Counted from the first letter of the stretch, positions 55,192 through 63,479 are shown. The stretch: DNA of 64,000 bases from DATDIC01 sp963764525 (GCA_963764525.1 CAVXTC010000010.1:62001-126000); one strand, 5' to 3'. Made by a program: numbers and translations. Notes: generated by a model not told the origin, from the sequence alone.

Positions 55192-56229
55192 TCACACCGC
55201 CAGCGCCTCGGCGAACGCGGCGATCTGCGTCTCCCAGGACGGCAGTGCCTGTCCCGCCTGCCACGCGGTCTCCGCCATCTCCCGGCGCAGCGTGGTGCCG
55301 AAGATCAGCCGCCGCATCGCCTTGGAAAGCTGGTCGTGATCCCCCGGCGGGCACACCACCCCGGCCTCCGCCGGCACCAGCGCCGCAGCCGAGCCGCCGG
55401 CGGTAACAGCCACCGGAAGCCCGCGCTTCAATGCCTCGGCTACCGCCATGCCGTAGCCTTCCCAATAAGACGCCAGCGCGAACAGGTCCGCCCCACGCCA
55501 GAACCGATCCAGCATCGCGTCATCGACTTCCCCGGCGAAGCGAACCTGCGCGTCAACCCCGAGCTGCCTGGCCAACCCCGCAAGCGCCTCCGCATGCGCC
55601 GGATCGCGCGACGCCGAGCCGACGATCGTCAGCCGCCAGTTCAGGTCGAACAGCCGCGCCAGGGCGCGGATCAGCACGTCGTGCCCCTTGCGCGGGACCA
55701 GCGCGCCGATCGACAGGATCGCGCAACCCGGCCCGCCCGATCCGGCGCTGCGCGGCGCATCCTCGGTGCCGGGCACGACGACGCGGATGCGCGCCTGGTC
55801 CACCCCGAAATCGGCGGCCAGCCGCTCGGCGGTCGGCTGGCTGGTCACGATCACTCGTGCCAGCCGCGGTAACAGGCGCAGCTCCGTGTTGCGCAACGTG
55901 GCGCGGTCGCTGTCGGTGAATCCGGTCTCCAGCGCGGTCGGATGATGGATCACCGCGGCGGCCGGCCGCGCCGCGAGCGAATTCCCCTGGCCGGCGAAGG
56001 CCGGCAGCGCCAGCCCATCGATGACCGGCAGCGTGTCGCGCGGCAGAGAAGCCCAGGCGCCGCGCGCGGCACTGCGCGCCGTCTCGTCGGTGACCGGGTG
56101 CGTGCCGGGGAGCTCGATGATGCCCACCTGGTGGCCGGCGGCGCGCAGCCCGGCGACCATGCGCCGGTCATACGCGTAGCCGCCGGAAACCGTGTCGAAA
56201 GGGGCGGGAACGATCAGGCCGAGATGCAT
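55192..56229 (-). CDS. Glycosyltransferase family 4 (GT-B) protein
   Basis: 345 residues. N-terminal GT-B domain LGLIVPAPFDTVSGGYAYDR; nucleotide-sugar domain with ILSIGALVPRKGHDVLIRAL, LTIVGSASRDPAHAEALAGL and the donor-binding motif FALASYWEGYGMAVAEALKR (E-x7-E). It transfers a sugar to an unknown acceptor. ATG 56229 is used; GTG 56238 adds three residues. In cluster order it follows the PTPS-like gene after a 157-bp repeat-bearing spacer. In this setting the acceptor may be a pterin-like compound, which is speculation. Confidence 0.82.
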   Translation of the reverse strand: MHLGLIVPAPFDTVSGGYAYDRRMVAGLRAAGHQVGIIELPGTHPVTDETARSAARGAWASLPRDTLPVIDGLALPAFAGQGNSLAARPAAAVIHHPTALETGFTDSDRATLRNTELRLLPRLARVIVTSQPTAERLAADFGVDQARIRVVVPGTEDAPRSAGSGGPGCAILSIGALVPRKGHDVLIRALARLFDLNWRLTIVGSASRDPAHAEALAGLARQLGVDAQVRFAGEVDDAMLDRFWRGADLFALASYWEGYGMAVAEALKRGLPVAVTAGGSAAALVPAEAGVVCPPGDHDQLSKAMRRLIFGTTLRREMAETAWQAGQALPSWETQIAAFAEALAV

Positions 56230-56267
56230 GGGCGGCACACCTTACAGATTTCACTTCGCCGCGCGGC

Positions 56268-56375
56268 GGCACGGCGGGTGAGGGCATACCGCGGGGGACC
56301 CCCCCGGCTCCCCCCGGATCAAGTCCGGCGGTCGCGATCCGACCTCTCCCGCAGGGCGGGGGAGAGGTGAAGGCA
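56268..56375. repeat. Dispersed repeat copy 2 and hairpin between PTPS and GT4 genes
   Basis: The spacer contains GGCGGGTGAGGGC and, at 56343-56368, ACCTCTCCCGC AGG GCGGGGGAGAGGT, a strong hairpin, followed by GAAGG. The words match the copy at 24106-24176. The hairpin may attenuate transcription between the PTPS-like and glycosyltransferase genes. Confidence 0.45.
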
Positions 56376-56386
56376 GCGGTCACGTT

Positions 56387-56788
56387 TCACCCGGTCTCCG
56401 ACTCATAGGCCGCCCACGCCGTCGGGCTCTCGCGCAACAGCACCTTCAGGGTGGTCACGGCACGTCCGCCATCGCCGAGCCGCCCCTCCCGGCATGCCGC
56501 GCTCAGCAGTCCATGGATGTGGAACGCCATGTGCTCGGTGGTCGTGTTGATCCCCGCCAGGGCCGGCTGCTCATCGAGGTTGCTGTAATCGACCGTGTCC
56601 AGCACCCGCCGCAACTCGGCTTTCGCCAGCCCGATATCGACGAGTAACCGCAGGTCATCCAGCTTCGGCGCCCGGAACTCCGCCTCCACGGCATAGGTCG
56701 CACCGTGGAGCCGCTGCGCCGGGCCGAACGCGGCGCCGCGGAAGCTATGTGCGATCATGATGTGGTCGCAGACGGTCAGGCTGAACAT
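56387..56788 (-). CDS. 6-pyruvoyl-tetrahydropterin synthase/QueD-family protein, non-canonical active site
   Basis: 133 residues with the T-fold pattern SLTVCDHIMIAHSFRG, FGPAQRLHGATYAVEAEFR, LVDIGLAKAELRRVLDTVDY and NLDEQPALAGINTTTEHMAF (helper glutamate TTEH). Canonical PTPS/QueD has catalytic Cys and zinc His in a CG-x-LHGH-type motif. Here the motif reads AQRLHGAT: the cysteine and second histidine are replaced by Ala, leaving H-x..-LHG. Start follows the MDR stop directly (TAG-ATG). It may use a different pterin substrate or mechanism. Activity is unknown. Confidence 0.75.
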   Translation of the reverse strand: MFSLTVCDHIMIAHSFRGAAFGPAQRLHGATYAVEAEFRAPKLDDLRLLVDIGLAKAELRRVLDTVDYSNLDEQPALAGINTTTEHMAFHIHGLLSAACREGRLGDGGRAVTTLKVLLRESPTAWAAYESETG

Positions 56789-57740
56789 CTACCCCTCATA
56801 GGTGACAACGTGGCAAAGCCCGCCGGGCGCCAGGATCCCGGGCATCGCTGCCGGCAGGTCCTCGAACCGCGTCGGCCCCTCCAGCAGCGCGTCGTAGGCG
56901 GGGTCGTCGAGCAGGTCGAGCGCAAGCGCCAGCCGCTCGGCGTGGCTGCGCCGTCCGCGCATCGTGGCTGCAACCGACGCCCACCTGCGTCGCAATCAGG
57001 CGCAACCGGCGGGAATGGAACACCTCACCGAGCGGTACGGCCGGCGCGGCGTCGCCGTACCAGCTCGCCTCGATCACCCGGGCCTCAAAGGCGGCGCGCG
57101 ACAATGCCAGCCGCAGGCCGGCCTCGCTTGCAGAGGCGTGTACGACCAGCTCCTGCTCCCCGGGCGCAGTGTCGGGGAGCGCGAAATCGCAGCCGAAACC
57201 GCGCGCCAGGGATTCCCGTTCCGGCCGGACATCCGCCACGGTCACGCGGGCGGCCGGGATGCGGGCGAGCAGCGAGGCGGCCAGTAACCCGACCACGCCG
57301 GCGCCGACCACCAGCACGCGCTCGCCGGGGAGGGGTGCCGCGTCCCACAGCAGGTTGAGCGCGGTTTCCATGTTTGCCGCCAGCACGGCACGGCGGGTCG
57401 GCACCGTGTCCGGCACGGGGATGCACATTGCCGCCGGCACGACGAACGCGTCCTGATGGGGGTGCAGCACGAACACGTGCTGTCCCTCGGGCGTGCAGCC
57501 GACCGCGCTATAGCCGTATTTCACCGGGAACGGGAATGTGCCGGCCATCAGCGGCGCGCGCATGGCCGCATGTTGGCTCGGCGGCACGCGTCCGGCGAAC
57601 ACCAGCGCTTCGGTGCCACGCGAGACGCCGCTGGCGAGCGTGCGCACCAGCATGCGCTCGTCGCCGGGGTCCGGCAGCACCTCCGGGCGAAGCTCGCCCT
57701 GGCCTGGCGCGACCGTCCAGAAGGCATGGGCGACGGTCAC
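56789..57740 (-). pseudogene. Zinc-type MDR alcohol dehydrogenase-family protein, one frame break
   Basis: Starts GTG 57740, overlapping the RibD-like stop (GTGA). Text: HAFWTVAPGQGELRPEVLPD, VSRGTEALVFAGRVPPSQHA, FPFPVKYGYSAVG, then Rossmann LVVGAGVVGLLAASLLARIP and FHSRRLRLIATQVGVG. After about 56965 the other frame continues MRGRRSHAERLALALDLLDD and PGGLCHVVTYEG to TAG 56789-56791. It lacks the structural-zinc cysteine cluster and resembles BchC-like or sorbitol-type MDR members. Full length about 316 residues. Position directly before the PTPS-like gene makes a two-step redox/pterin unit plausible. Confidence 0.72.
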
Positions 57741-58453
57741 GCTGGGGTCCGGCCGGGCCGGCAGCGGCCCACCGGGATATCGACCAGCAGATCGGCGCCC
57801 AGCCGATGCACCGACCATTCGAAGCGCAGCCCCTCAGTCAGCGCGGCGGCGTGCGGCAGGGTGAAGGCCGGAATGCCGGACCCGATCAGCAGCGGCGCGA
57901 TGGTTACGTGCAGCCGGTCCAGCGCCCCGGCGGCCAGGAACCGTGACACCGTAATGCCGCCGCCTTCCACCACGATGCGATGCAGCCGGCGCGCCGCGAG
58001 CACCGCCAGGACCGCGACGATGTCGAGGCCTGGGCCCATCCGCGGCAGGCGGATCACCGGGGCGATGCCGAGTTGCTCCGGTCCCGGCGCGTCGGCGGCG
58101 CATAGCAGCAGGGTGGGTGGGCCGTCGCTGAAGACCCGATAGCGGTCGTCCAGCCGCCGGTTGGTGTCGATCACCACGCGGGTGGGGGACGGTCCCGGCA
58201 CCTCGCGGGTGGTGAGCTGCGGGTCATCGGCGCGGACCGTGCCGGCGCCGACCACCACGGCATCGAACAGTGCGCGCAAGCGATGGGTGTGCACGATGTC
58301 CTCGTGCCCGCTGATCCAGCGCGAGTCACCGCTGGCGGTGGCGATCCGGCCATCCAGCGATTGCGCCAGACGCCCGAGCACGAAACACCCATCTGCTGCC
58401 TGCGGGGGCGCGAGCAGCGGCTGGTATAGCGCCGACGGCAGCAGCGCGGGCAT
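57737..58453 (-). CDS. RibD C-terminal-like (pyrimidine/pterin) reductase
   Basis: 238 residues with the dihydrofolate-reductase-like RibD C-domain: GCFVLGRLAQSLDGRIATAS, GDSRWISGHEDIVHTHRLRA, ALFDAVVVGAGTVRADDPQL, and VVEGGGITVSRFLAAGALDR. RibD reduces 5-amino-6-ribosylaminouracil phosphate with NADPH; stand-alone relatives occur in secondary pterin and deazapurine pathways. It starts the RibD-MDR-PTPS-GT4 run and overlaps the next gene (GTGA). No deaminase domain and no rib genes nearby, so a role outside ordinary riboflavin synthesis is likely. Confidence 0.78.
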   Translation of the reverse strand: MPALLPSALYQPLLAPPQAADGCFVLGRLAQSLDGRIATASGDSRWISGHEDIVHTHRLRALFDAVVVGAGTVRADDPQLTTREVPGPSPTRVVIDTNRRLDDRYRVFSDGPPTLLLCAADAPGPEQLGIAPVIRLPRMGPGLDIVAVLAVLAARRLHRIVVEGGGITVSRFLAAGALDRLHVTIAPLLIGSGIPAFTLPHAAALTEGLRFEWSVHRLGADLLVDIPVGRCRPGRTPA

Positions 58454-58465
58454 GCGGGCGCAGTA

Positions 58466-58918
58466 TCACGGTGCTGGGGGGGCGGCCAGAGGTGGGGTGG
58501 CGGGTTCCGCTGGATCAGGACGGGCGCACCCCCGGGCATCGCCTCGATCGTGCGTCTGGTGCGGCGAGAGGTGTCGTGACTGCAGTTGCCGCGATGCGGC
58601 GCGCGACCTCTCAAAGATGGAATGAAGGAACCGTTCAATCCAAGGGACGGTCTTCTGCCGCAGACCCAGGGAGTAGAGACCGTCCGCGTCCATATCGACG
58701 CGTGGACTTCCGTCCGAACCCGCGGGCTCTGGCCACTCCAGAACGGTACCCCCGAAGGCTATGCGGGCACGTGCAAACTTTCGCTCATCGCGAAGCTCAT
58801 TCCAGACGCCTTCGCGCTTCACGTCCTCTGAGAAGTCAACGGTGGATTGCTCGCCGGTGGTCCAGGTGACCAGGAGACGGTGTCCGGGCTTTGGATCGAT
58901 CTGTTCGATCCGATGCAA
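58466..58918 (-). CDS. DUF2442-domain protein
   Basis: The first 90 residues (RIEQIDPKPGHRLLVTWTTG, VDFSEDVKREGVWNELRDER, FARARIAFGGTVLEWPEPAG) are DUF2442-like. The frame continues another 60 residues to 58466 with no resemblance, so the real end may be near 58650 or altered by a frame change. Start is TTG 58918 (or upstream). DUF2442 genes usually accompany DUF4160 genes, as here, and have toxin-antitoxin-like context in many genomes (from memory). Confidence 0.6.
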   Translation of the reverse strand: MHRIEQIDPKPGHRLLVTWTTGEQSTVDFSEDVKREGVWNELRDERKFARARIAFGGTVLEWPEPAGSDGSPRVDMDADGLYSLGLRQKTVPWIERFLHSIFERSRAASRQLQSRHLSPHQTHDRGDARGCARPDPAEPATPPLAAPPAP

Positions 58919-58928
58919 ATCCCGTCGC

Positions 58929-59166
58929 TCATGGGTAGGGGATCCCCCTCATATCAAGGCCGGCTCGGGCCAGGACCCAATTCAACGCCAACTCCGCCTG
59001 ATGGTCACGCGCCCAGGCTCTCACGACGAGTAGATCACCCGCCGGCAGCGGCAATCCTGATCAAGGTGTTCTGCCCCGCCTGCTGCACATGAAAATGGGG
59101 AGGATCATGATCTTTGTGAAACTGGCAAACCCTGAGTTTCCCAGGCAGATCTGCCACCTTCGGCAT
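58929..59166 (-). pseudogene. DUF4160-domain protein, one frame break
   Basis: From ATG 59166: CQFHKDHDPPHFHVQQAGQN (the conserved PPHFHV motif), TLIRIAA; after a one-base change near 59050 the next frame gives LPAGDLLVVRAWARDHQAEL, ALNWVLARAGLDMRGIPYP to TGA 58929-58931. The rebuilt protein of about 79 residues is a complete DUF4160. It lies just before the DUF2442 gene, the usual partner. Confidence 0.65.
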
Positions 59167-59263
59167 AAACTCCGTTCTGGCGTGAAGAGGCTAACAGATC
59201 GTTTAGTTCCCGCAAACTCCGTCTCATCCGTTCCCCGATCCATGATGGGTTGCCGGCGGCCAA

Positions 59264-59662
59264 TCACGCCCGGGCGGAGATCGCCATCGCCGGCGGACGG
59301 GCGCCGGAGATCGGGGTACCGCGCGCGCCGTACACGGCGGCGCGCCGGGCAATATCGCGCCGCCCGGCACGGGCGATGATCTCGATCACCTTCGCCTGCA
59401 CAGCAATGGCGCGTTCCAGCAACCGCCGGTTCTCCGCCGCGAGGGCTGCCAGCCGAAGCCCGAGCGCCGCTGCCTCGCGTTGCTGCGCCGCGTCGATCAG
59501 CGCCGTAATGGCCAGCGGCCGCGCGGTCGCCAGCGCCTCGGCAGCACGCTGCTTGTCGCGCAGCATGGCAGCGGCGCGTGGCAGGTCCAGCGCGGCCAGC
59601 GCTGCATTCTCCTCGACCAGCAGCGCGGCAAGACTTTCCGCCTGAATCAGCAGTTCGTTCAT
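59264..59662 (-). CDS. FlgN-like flagellar chaperone candidate
   Basis: 132-residue, almost entirely helical protein: ELLIQAESLAALLVEENAAL, DLPRAAAMLRDKQRAAEALA, RLAALAAENRRLLERAIAVQ. This is the coiled pattern of FlgN/FliJ-type flagellar chaperones that bind hook-associated proteins. It overlaps the flgJ stop by ATGA and lies last in the flgI-flgJ operon. Sequence identity to FlgN is weak by eye, so the role rests on context. Confidence 0.65.
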   Translation of the reverse strand: MNELLIQAESLAALLVEENAALAALDLPRAAAMLRDKQRAAEALATARPLAITALIDAAQQREAAALGLRLAALAAENRRLLERAIAVQAKVIEIIARAGRRDIARRAAVYGARGTPISGARPPAMAISARA

Positions 59663-59964
59663 CACGTGTGACTCCCTTCCTGGGCGCGCAGCAGCGCCTC
59701 GAACACCGGCCGGGCCAGGCCAAGGCCGCCCTGCGCCGCCATCTGTTTGCCGATCTGCTGGACCAGCATCGGTTTCCAGGCAGCTTCCGCGTCGCCGCCG
59801 CCGAATGCGCCATGGGCGGTGTCGACGGTGTCGAACATCGGGGTGAGCAGTTCGCCGAGCGTCATTGCCTCGAAGTCCTTGGCGGATTGCCACAGCCTGG
59901 CCGCCTGGGCCGGCGGCAGGTCATTGGGCGGCGGCCCGCTGGCGGGCTGGATGACAATTGCCAT
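59662..59964 (-). CDS. flgJ: Flagellar rod-binding protein FlgJ (rod domain only)
   Basis: 100 residues: AARLWQSAKDFEAMTLGELL, TPMFDTVDTAHGAFGGGDAE, AAWKPMLVQQIGKQMAAQGG. This is the N-terminal rod-binding domain of FlgJ, without the muramidase domain, as is normal for alphaproteobacteria. It helps cap rod assembly. Starts and ends overlap flgI and the FlgN-like gene (both ATGA). Confidence 0.85.
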   Translation of the reverse strand: MAIVIQPASGPPPNDLPPAQAARLWQSAKDFEAMTLGELLTPMFDTVDTAHGAFGGGDAEAAWKPMLVQQIGKQMAAQGGLGLARPVFEALLRAQEGSHT

Positions 59965-61062
59965 CAGCGCACCAGCAGATCGGCCTGCAAGGCGCCAGCC
60001 GCCTTGATCGCCTGCAGGATGCTGATCAGGTCGCGCGGGCCGATGCCCAGCGCGTTCAGGCTGGCCACCAGGTCGCGCAAGGTCACGCTGCCATGGACGA
60101 TCCCGAGCTTGCGGTCGTGCTGATCGTCGATCTGCACCTGGGTGCGCGGCACGGTCACCGTGGTGCCGTTGGACAGCGGCCCGGGCTGGCTGACCTCCGG
60201 CGTTTCGGTCACCCGCACGGTCAGGTTGCCCTGGGCGATCGCTACGGTACTAATCCGCACATTGGCGCCCATCACCACGGTCCCGCTGGCTTCCTCGATC
60301 ACCACCACGGCCGGGCTATCGGGTTCCACGCGCAAATCCTCCACTGTCGCAAGGGTGGCGATTGGATCGCGTCCGGCCAGATCCAGCGCCACCGTCCGGG
60401 TGTCCAGCGTGAGGGCGATCGGGCCGAGCGCCCCGTTGATCGCCGAAGCGACGCGCTCCGCCGGTGGTCAGGTCGGGGTTGCGCAGCGACAGGTCGATCG
60501 TCTTGCTCTGGTCGAGGCGGAACGGCACCTCCCGTTCCACCGTGGCGCCGTTGGCGATGTGCCCGGCGGTCGGCACGCCACGTGTGACCGAGCCGGCCGC
60601 CCCCTTGGCGGCGATCGCCCCGGTGGCCACGGCGCCCTGTGCCACCGCATACACCTGTCCGTCGGCGGCCAGTAGCGGCGTGACCAGCAGCGTGCCGCCG
60701 GTGATGTCCGTGGCATCCCCGATCGCCGAAACCGCGATGTCGATCCGGCTGCCTTCGCGGGCGAAGGCGGGCAGGTCTGCCGTGACCATGACGGCGGCGA
60801 CGTTCTTGGTCTCCAGCTTCGCCGCGTTGTCCTGGGTGTTGACGCCCAGCCGCTCCAGCATCCCGATCAGCGATTCGCGGGTGAAGATGTTGTTGTCGAG
60901 CTTGTCGCCCGTGTTGTTGAGCCCGACCATCAGGCCGTAGCCGACGAGCTGGTTGCTGCGCACGCCCTGCAGGTCGGTGATGTCCTTGATCCGCACCTGA
61001 GCCGACGCCGGCAAGGCGGGCAGGGACAGAACCAGGGCCAGCAATATGGGGCGCAGCTTCAC
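59964..61062 (-). pseudogene. flgI: Flagellar P-ring protein FlgI, one frame break
   Basis: GTG 61062 opens a Sec signal peptide (KLRPILLALVLSLPALPASA), then VRIKDITDLQGVRSNQLVGY, GLMVGLNNTGDKLDNNIFTR and TKNVAAVMVTADLPAFAREG. Near 60460 the frame changes; the second frame carries LRVEPDSPAVVVIEEASGTV, VMGANVRISTVAIAQGNLTV and GIGPRDLISILQAIKAAGAL. About 366 residues in all. FlgI forms the P ring round the rod in the periplasm. Near-consensus sigma-54 promoter lies 60 bases upstream. Confidence 0.9.
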
Positions 61063-61120
61063 GGGCGGTTCCCGGTAGCGATGTCGTTAAGTAATTGCCG
61101 TCATTCTGGTTCGTGACAGC

Positions 61121-61135
61121 GCAAGCGCCGTGCCA
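61121..61135 (-). promoter_or_regulatory. Predicted sigma-54 (RpoN) promoter of flgI
   Basis: On the minus strand CTGGCACGGCGCTTGCG matches the -24/-12 consensus YTGGCACGrNNNTTGCW at all but the last base, with the 5-base spacing required between TGGCAC and TTGC. Transcription would start about 12 bases on, near 61109, leaving a 47-base leader before the flgI GTG. RpoN control of late flagellar genes fits the neighbouring fliX. Confidence 0.75.
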
Positions 61136-61228
61136 GGGGCTGTGCCGCCGGATGCGGCGGCTGGCCGTGCGGCGGGACCCGGCAGGAGCTGCCGGCCGGC
61201 AAGGTTGGTGTAAAAAAGGAGCCAGGTG

Positions 61229-61687
61229 ATGGCGACCGTCTCAGGCGTGCGAAGCGGCGTCTCGCCGCGGACCGGATCGCCGCGCGGGCCGATCGCGGCG
61301 GGATTCGCGGCGGGATTCGCAACGGGATTCAGCGTGCCGGCCGGTGCCGCGGGCGCGCCGGACGAAACGGCTGCATCGGCATCGGTAACATCGACATCGG
61401 TAACATCGACCTCCGTGCCGGCGATCATGACCGGGATGCTCTCGTTACAGGAACTCGGCTGCGAACGGCCGGAAGACCGGGCCGCGCGACGCCGCGGCCA
61501 TGAGCTGCTGGCCGCCTTGGCGACCTTGCAGCGGGCGTTGCTGGCCGATTCCGACGACCCGGCGGCGCTGGTCCGGCTGGCGGTTCTGGCCCGCAACGCG
61601 CCGCCCGCGGCGGACCCGCGGCTGCGGGCGGCAGTGGCCGCCCTGGTGCTGCGGGCGCACGTGGAATTGGCCAAACGGGGGGCCTGA
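61229..61687 (+). CDS. fliX: Flagellar assembly regulator FliX
   Basis: 152 residues. ATG 61229 has AAGGAG seven bases upstream. The N-terminal half is low-complexity, with tandem repeats in the DNA (GFAAGFATGF; SVTSTSVTSTSV). The C-terminal half matches FliX: MLSLQELGCERPEDRAARRR, HELLAALATLQRALLADSDD, LRAAVAALVLRAHVELAKRG. In Caulobacter FliX links assembly state to the RpoN activator FlbD; it is divergent from flgI there and here. Confidence 0.85.
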   Translation: MATVSGVRSGVSPRTGSPRGPIAAGFAAGFATGFSVPAGAAGAPDETAASASVTSTSVTSTSVPAIMTGMLSLQELGCERPEDRAARRRGHELLAALATLQRALLADSDDPAALVRLAVLARNAPPAADPRLRAAVAALVLRAHVELAKRGA

Positions 61688-61830
61688 TGCGGGAAACTGT
61701 TTCGTGTCAGCCCTTTGAACCTTTCGCTTACGCCCTTGGCGGAGCTGTTACGCGCAGCTATAAGCCCGCGCGTTCGTCGTCCCGGGACGGGCCCAGGGAA
61801 ACGCAAGATCTGAAACGCAGGATCGCACGC

Positions 61831-62247
61831 ATGATGGTGACTCTTCCGCCCGACTATCGCCCGGCCGCCGACGAAGAGTTCATGAATCCGATCCAGGTCG
61901 AGTATTTCCGCCAAAAACTGCTGAGGTGGCGCGCCGACCTGCGGAAAGAGGCGGATGGCACGCTGGCCAGCCTCTCCGAGGGGGGCATCCACGAGGCCGA
62001 CATCACCGATCGGGCCAGCGTGGAGACCGACCGGGCGTTGGAGCTGCGCACCCGCGATCGGGCGCGCAAGCTGATCTCCAAGATCGACCAGGCCCTGCAG
62101 CGTCTGGAAACCGGCAGTTACGGCTACTGCGAGGAAACCGGCGAGCCGATCGGCCTCAAGCGGCTGGAAGCCCGCCCGATCGCCACGCTGTCGATCGAGG
62201 CGCAGGAGCGGCACGAGCGCATGGAGCGAGTTCACCGCGACGATTGA
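61831..62247 (+). CDS. dksA: DksA-type RNA polymerase-binding transcription factor
   Basis: 138 residues: RPAADEEFMNPIQVEYFRQK, LLRWRADLRKEADGTLASLS (coiled coil), EADITDRASVETDRALELRT and the globular end LETGSYGYCEETGEPIGLKR, LEARPIATLSIEAQERHERM. The usual four-cysteine zinc finger keeps only one cysteine (YGYCEETGEP), a form known in alphaproteobacteria. ATG 61831 is chosen; upstream in-frame codons are unconserved. Acts with ppGpp at rRNA promoters. Confidence 0.92.
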   Translation: MMVTLPPDYRPAADEEFMNPIQVEYFRQKLLRWRADLRKEADGTLASLSEGGIHEADITDRASVETDRALELRTRDRARKLISKIDQALQRLETGSYGYCEETGEPIGLKRLEARPIATLSIEAQERHERMERVHRDD

Positions 62248-62260
62248 ACGCAGCCGCGGA

Positions 62261-62293
62261 CTTCAGCTCCCGCGTCGGGCGGGAGAGCTGAAG
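62261..62293. terminator. Bidirectional hairpin terminator between dksA and aldolase
   Basis: CTTCAGCTCCCGC pairs with GCGGGAGAGCTGAAG (two-base bulge) around a short loop, in the convergent spacer between dksA and the HpcH/HpaI gene. It is followed on the plus side by CTTACTCCTT. Suits an intrinsic terminator in both directions, though the T-run is weak. Confidence 0.65.
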
Positions 62294-62295
62294 CC

Positions 62296-63126
62296 TTACT
62301 CCTTCCTTGCCTTCCGATGCTTCTTCATCGACTCCGCGTCGCCCACCTTGAGGCCGCGCAGGAAGCTCGCCCGCGCCCTGGCGCCGGCGAGGATGTAGCC
62401 GTGATCCGAGCCGGTGGTGATGAACCGCGCGCCCATGCCGACATAGCGGGCCGAGTCCTCATCGCCGCCAATGCCGCCCATGCCCAGCACCTTGCCGTGC
62501 TTGCGGCAGGCACTCCCCACTTCGGCATAAGCCTCGATCAGTTTCTCATGCCCCATCTGGCCGGCGATGCCCAAGGCCGAGGTCAGGTCGAAGCTGCCGA
62601 TCAGCAGCACGTCGATGCCATCGACCGCGGCGATATCGGCGGCGTTGTCCACCGCCTCGGGGCTTTCGATCATCACCACGGTGAGGATTTCGTTGTTGAC
62701 GGCGGCCTGCGCCTCGGCAACGTGGGGCGGCTCGTAGCCGTACACGGCCGGCGGTCCGCCCCAGCTTCGCTTGCCCTGCGGCGGATAGCGGAACGCCTCG
62801 GCGATGCCGCGCGCCTGCTTTGCGGTATCCACGTGCGGGATGATGATCCCCAGCGCGCCGTTGTCGAGCAGCCGGGTCGCTTCGTCGATGGCACCGGCGC
62901 AGACCCGCACGATGGGCGTGATGCCGGTGGGCAGCGCGGCGATGCAAAGCTGGGTGGCTTCCTGCACGCTGAAGGCCCCGTGCTCCATGTCGATGAACAG
63001 GAAATCGTGGCCGCCGGCCGCGGCAATGACCGGGGAGGCGACGCTGCGCAGGTGGTGCAGGCCGAAGCCGAGGGCGATCCCGCCGTCGGCCAGTTTCCGT
63101 TTCGCGGTGTTCTGCACCAGCGGCAT
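62296..63126 (-). CDS. HpcH/HpaI-family class II pyruvate aldolase-like protein
   Basis: 276 residues: HHLRSVASPVIAAAGGHDFL, FIDMEHGAFSVQEATQLCIA, GALGIIIPHVDTAKQARGIA, VVMIESPEAVDNAADIAAVD and IDVLLIGSFDLTSALGIAGQ. The metal glutamate (MIESPEAV), the aspartate and arginine of HpaI-type aldolases are visible. They cleave 2-keto-3-deoxy or 4-hydroxy-2-oxo acids to pyruvate and an aldehyde. ATG 63126 has GGAGG five bases upstream. Substrate unknown. Confidence 0.87.
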   Translation of the reverse strand: MPLVQNTAKRKLADGGIALGFGLHHLRSVASPVIAAAGGHDFLFIDMEHGAFSVQEATQLCIAALPTGITPIVRVCAGAIDEATRLLDNGALGIIIPHVDTAKQARGIAEAFRYPPQGKRSWGGPPAVYGYEPPHVAEAQAAVNNEILTVVMIESPEAVDNAADIAAVDGIDVLLIGSFDLTSALGIAGQMGHEKLIEAYAEVGSACRKHGKVLGMGGIGGDEDSARYVGMGARFITTGSDHGYILAGARARASFLRGLKVGDAESMKKHRKARKE

Positions 63127-63343
63127 CATTTCCTCCCGGTTCGGTCGAGGTCGCAGCGCAGCATGGGGGTGGGACTGGGTCAACCGGGGCGGATTGCTTT
63201 CGGGCGGTGCCCGCGTCGGGCTCCGTGGGATGGCCCATGGGGTGCGGTGGGCGCGTGCTGCTGCTGGACGCCTGGATCGAGGTGAAGCGGGGGTCAAAAT
63301 TGCCCTCGGCGGATGTTCCGCAGGATTTTGCGCGGGTGGAATT

Positions 63344-63378
63344 ACACGGGTAGAGTCACACGGGTAGAGTCACACGGG
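63344..63378. repeat. 14-bp tandem repeat, 2.5 copies
   Basis: ACACGGGTAGAGTC at 63344-63357 and 63358-63371, then ACACGGG at 63372-63378. The copies are identical. Function not known. Confidence 0.8.
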
Positions 63379-63435
63379 CCGGGTTACCACTATCCCTGCC
63401 GGCTGGGATTGTTTCGGGCAGGGGGAGCCGGTTGA

Positions 63436-63479
63436 CCGATGTACATCTGCTTTCGCGATTTCGCTCCGATGTACATCTG
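63436..63479. promoter_or_regulatory. Paired palindromic sites (GATGTACATC)
   Basis: CCGATGTACATCTG occurs at 63436-63449 and 63466-63479, exactly 30 bp apart (about three helical turns). Its core GATGTACATC is a perfect 10-bp palindrome. One mismatched relative, GATGGACATC, lies at 63549-63558. The spacing suits a dimeric regulator binding on one face of the helix. Confidence 0.5.

Noticed and set aside
63344..63479. CRISPR array
   Set aside because: Repeat units are 14 bp, adjacent or 30 bp apart with only two copies, and no cas genes occur.
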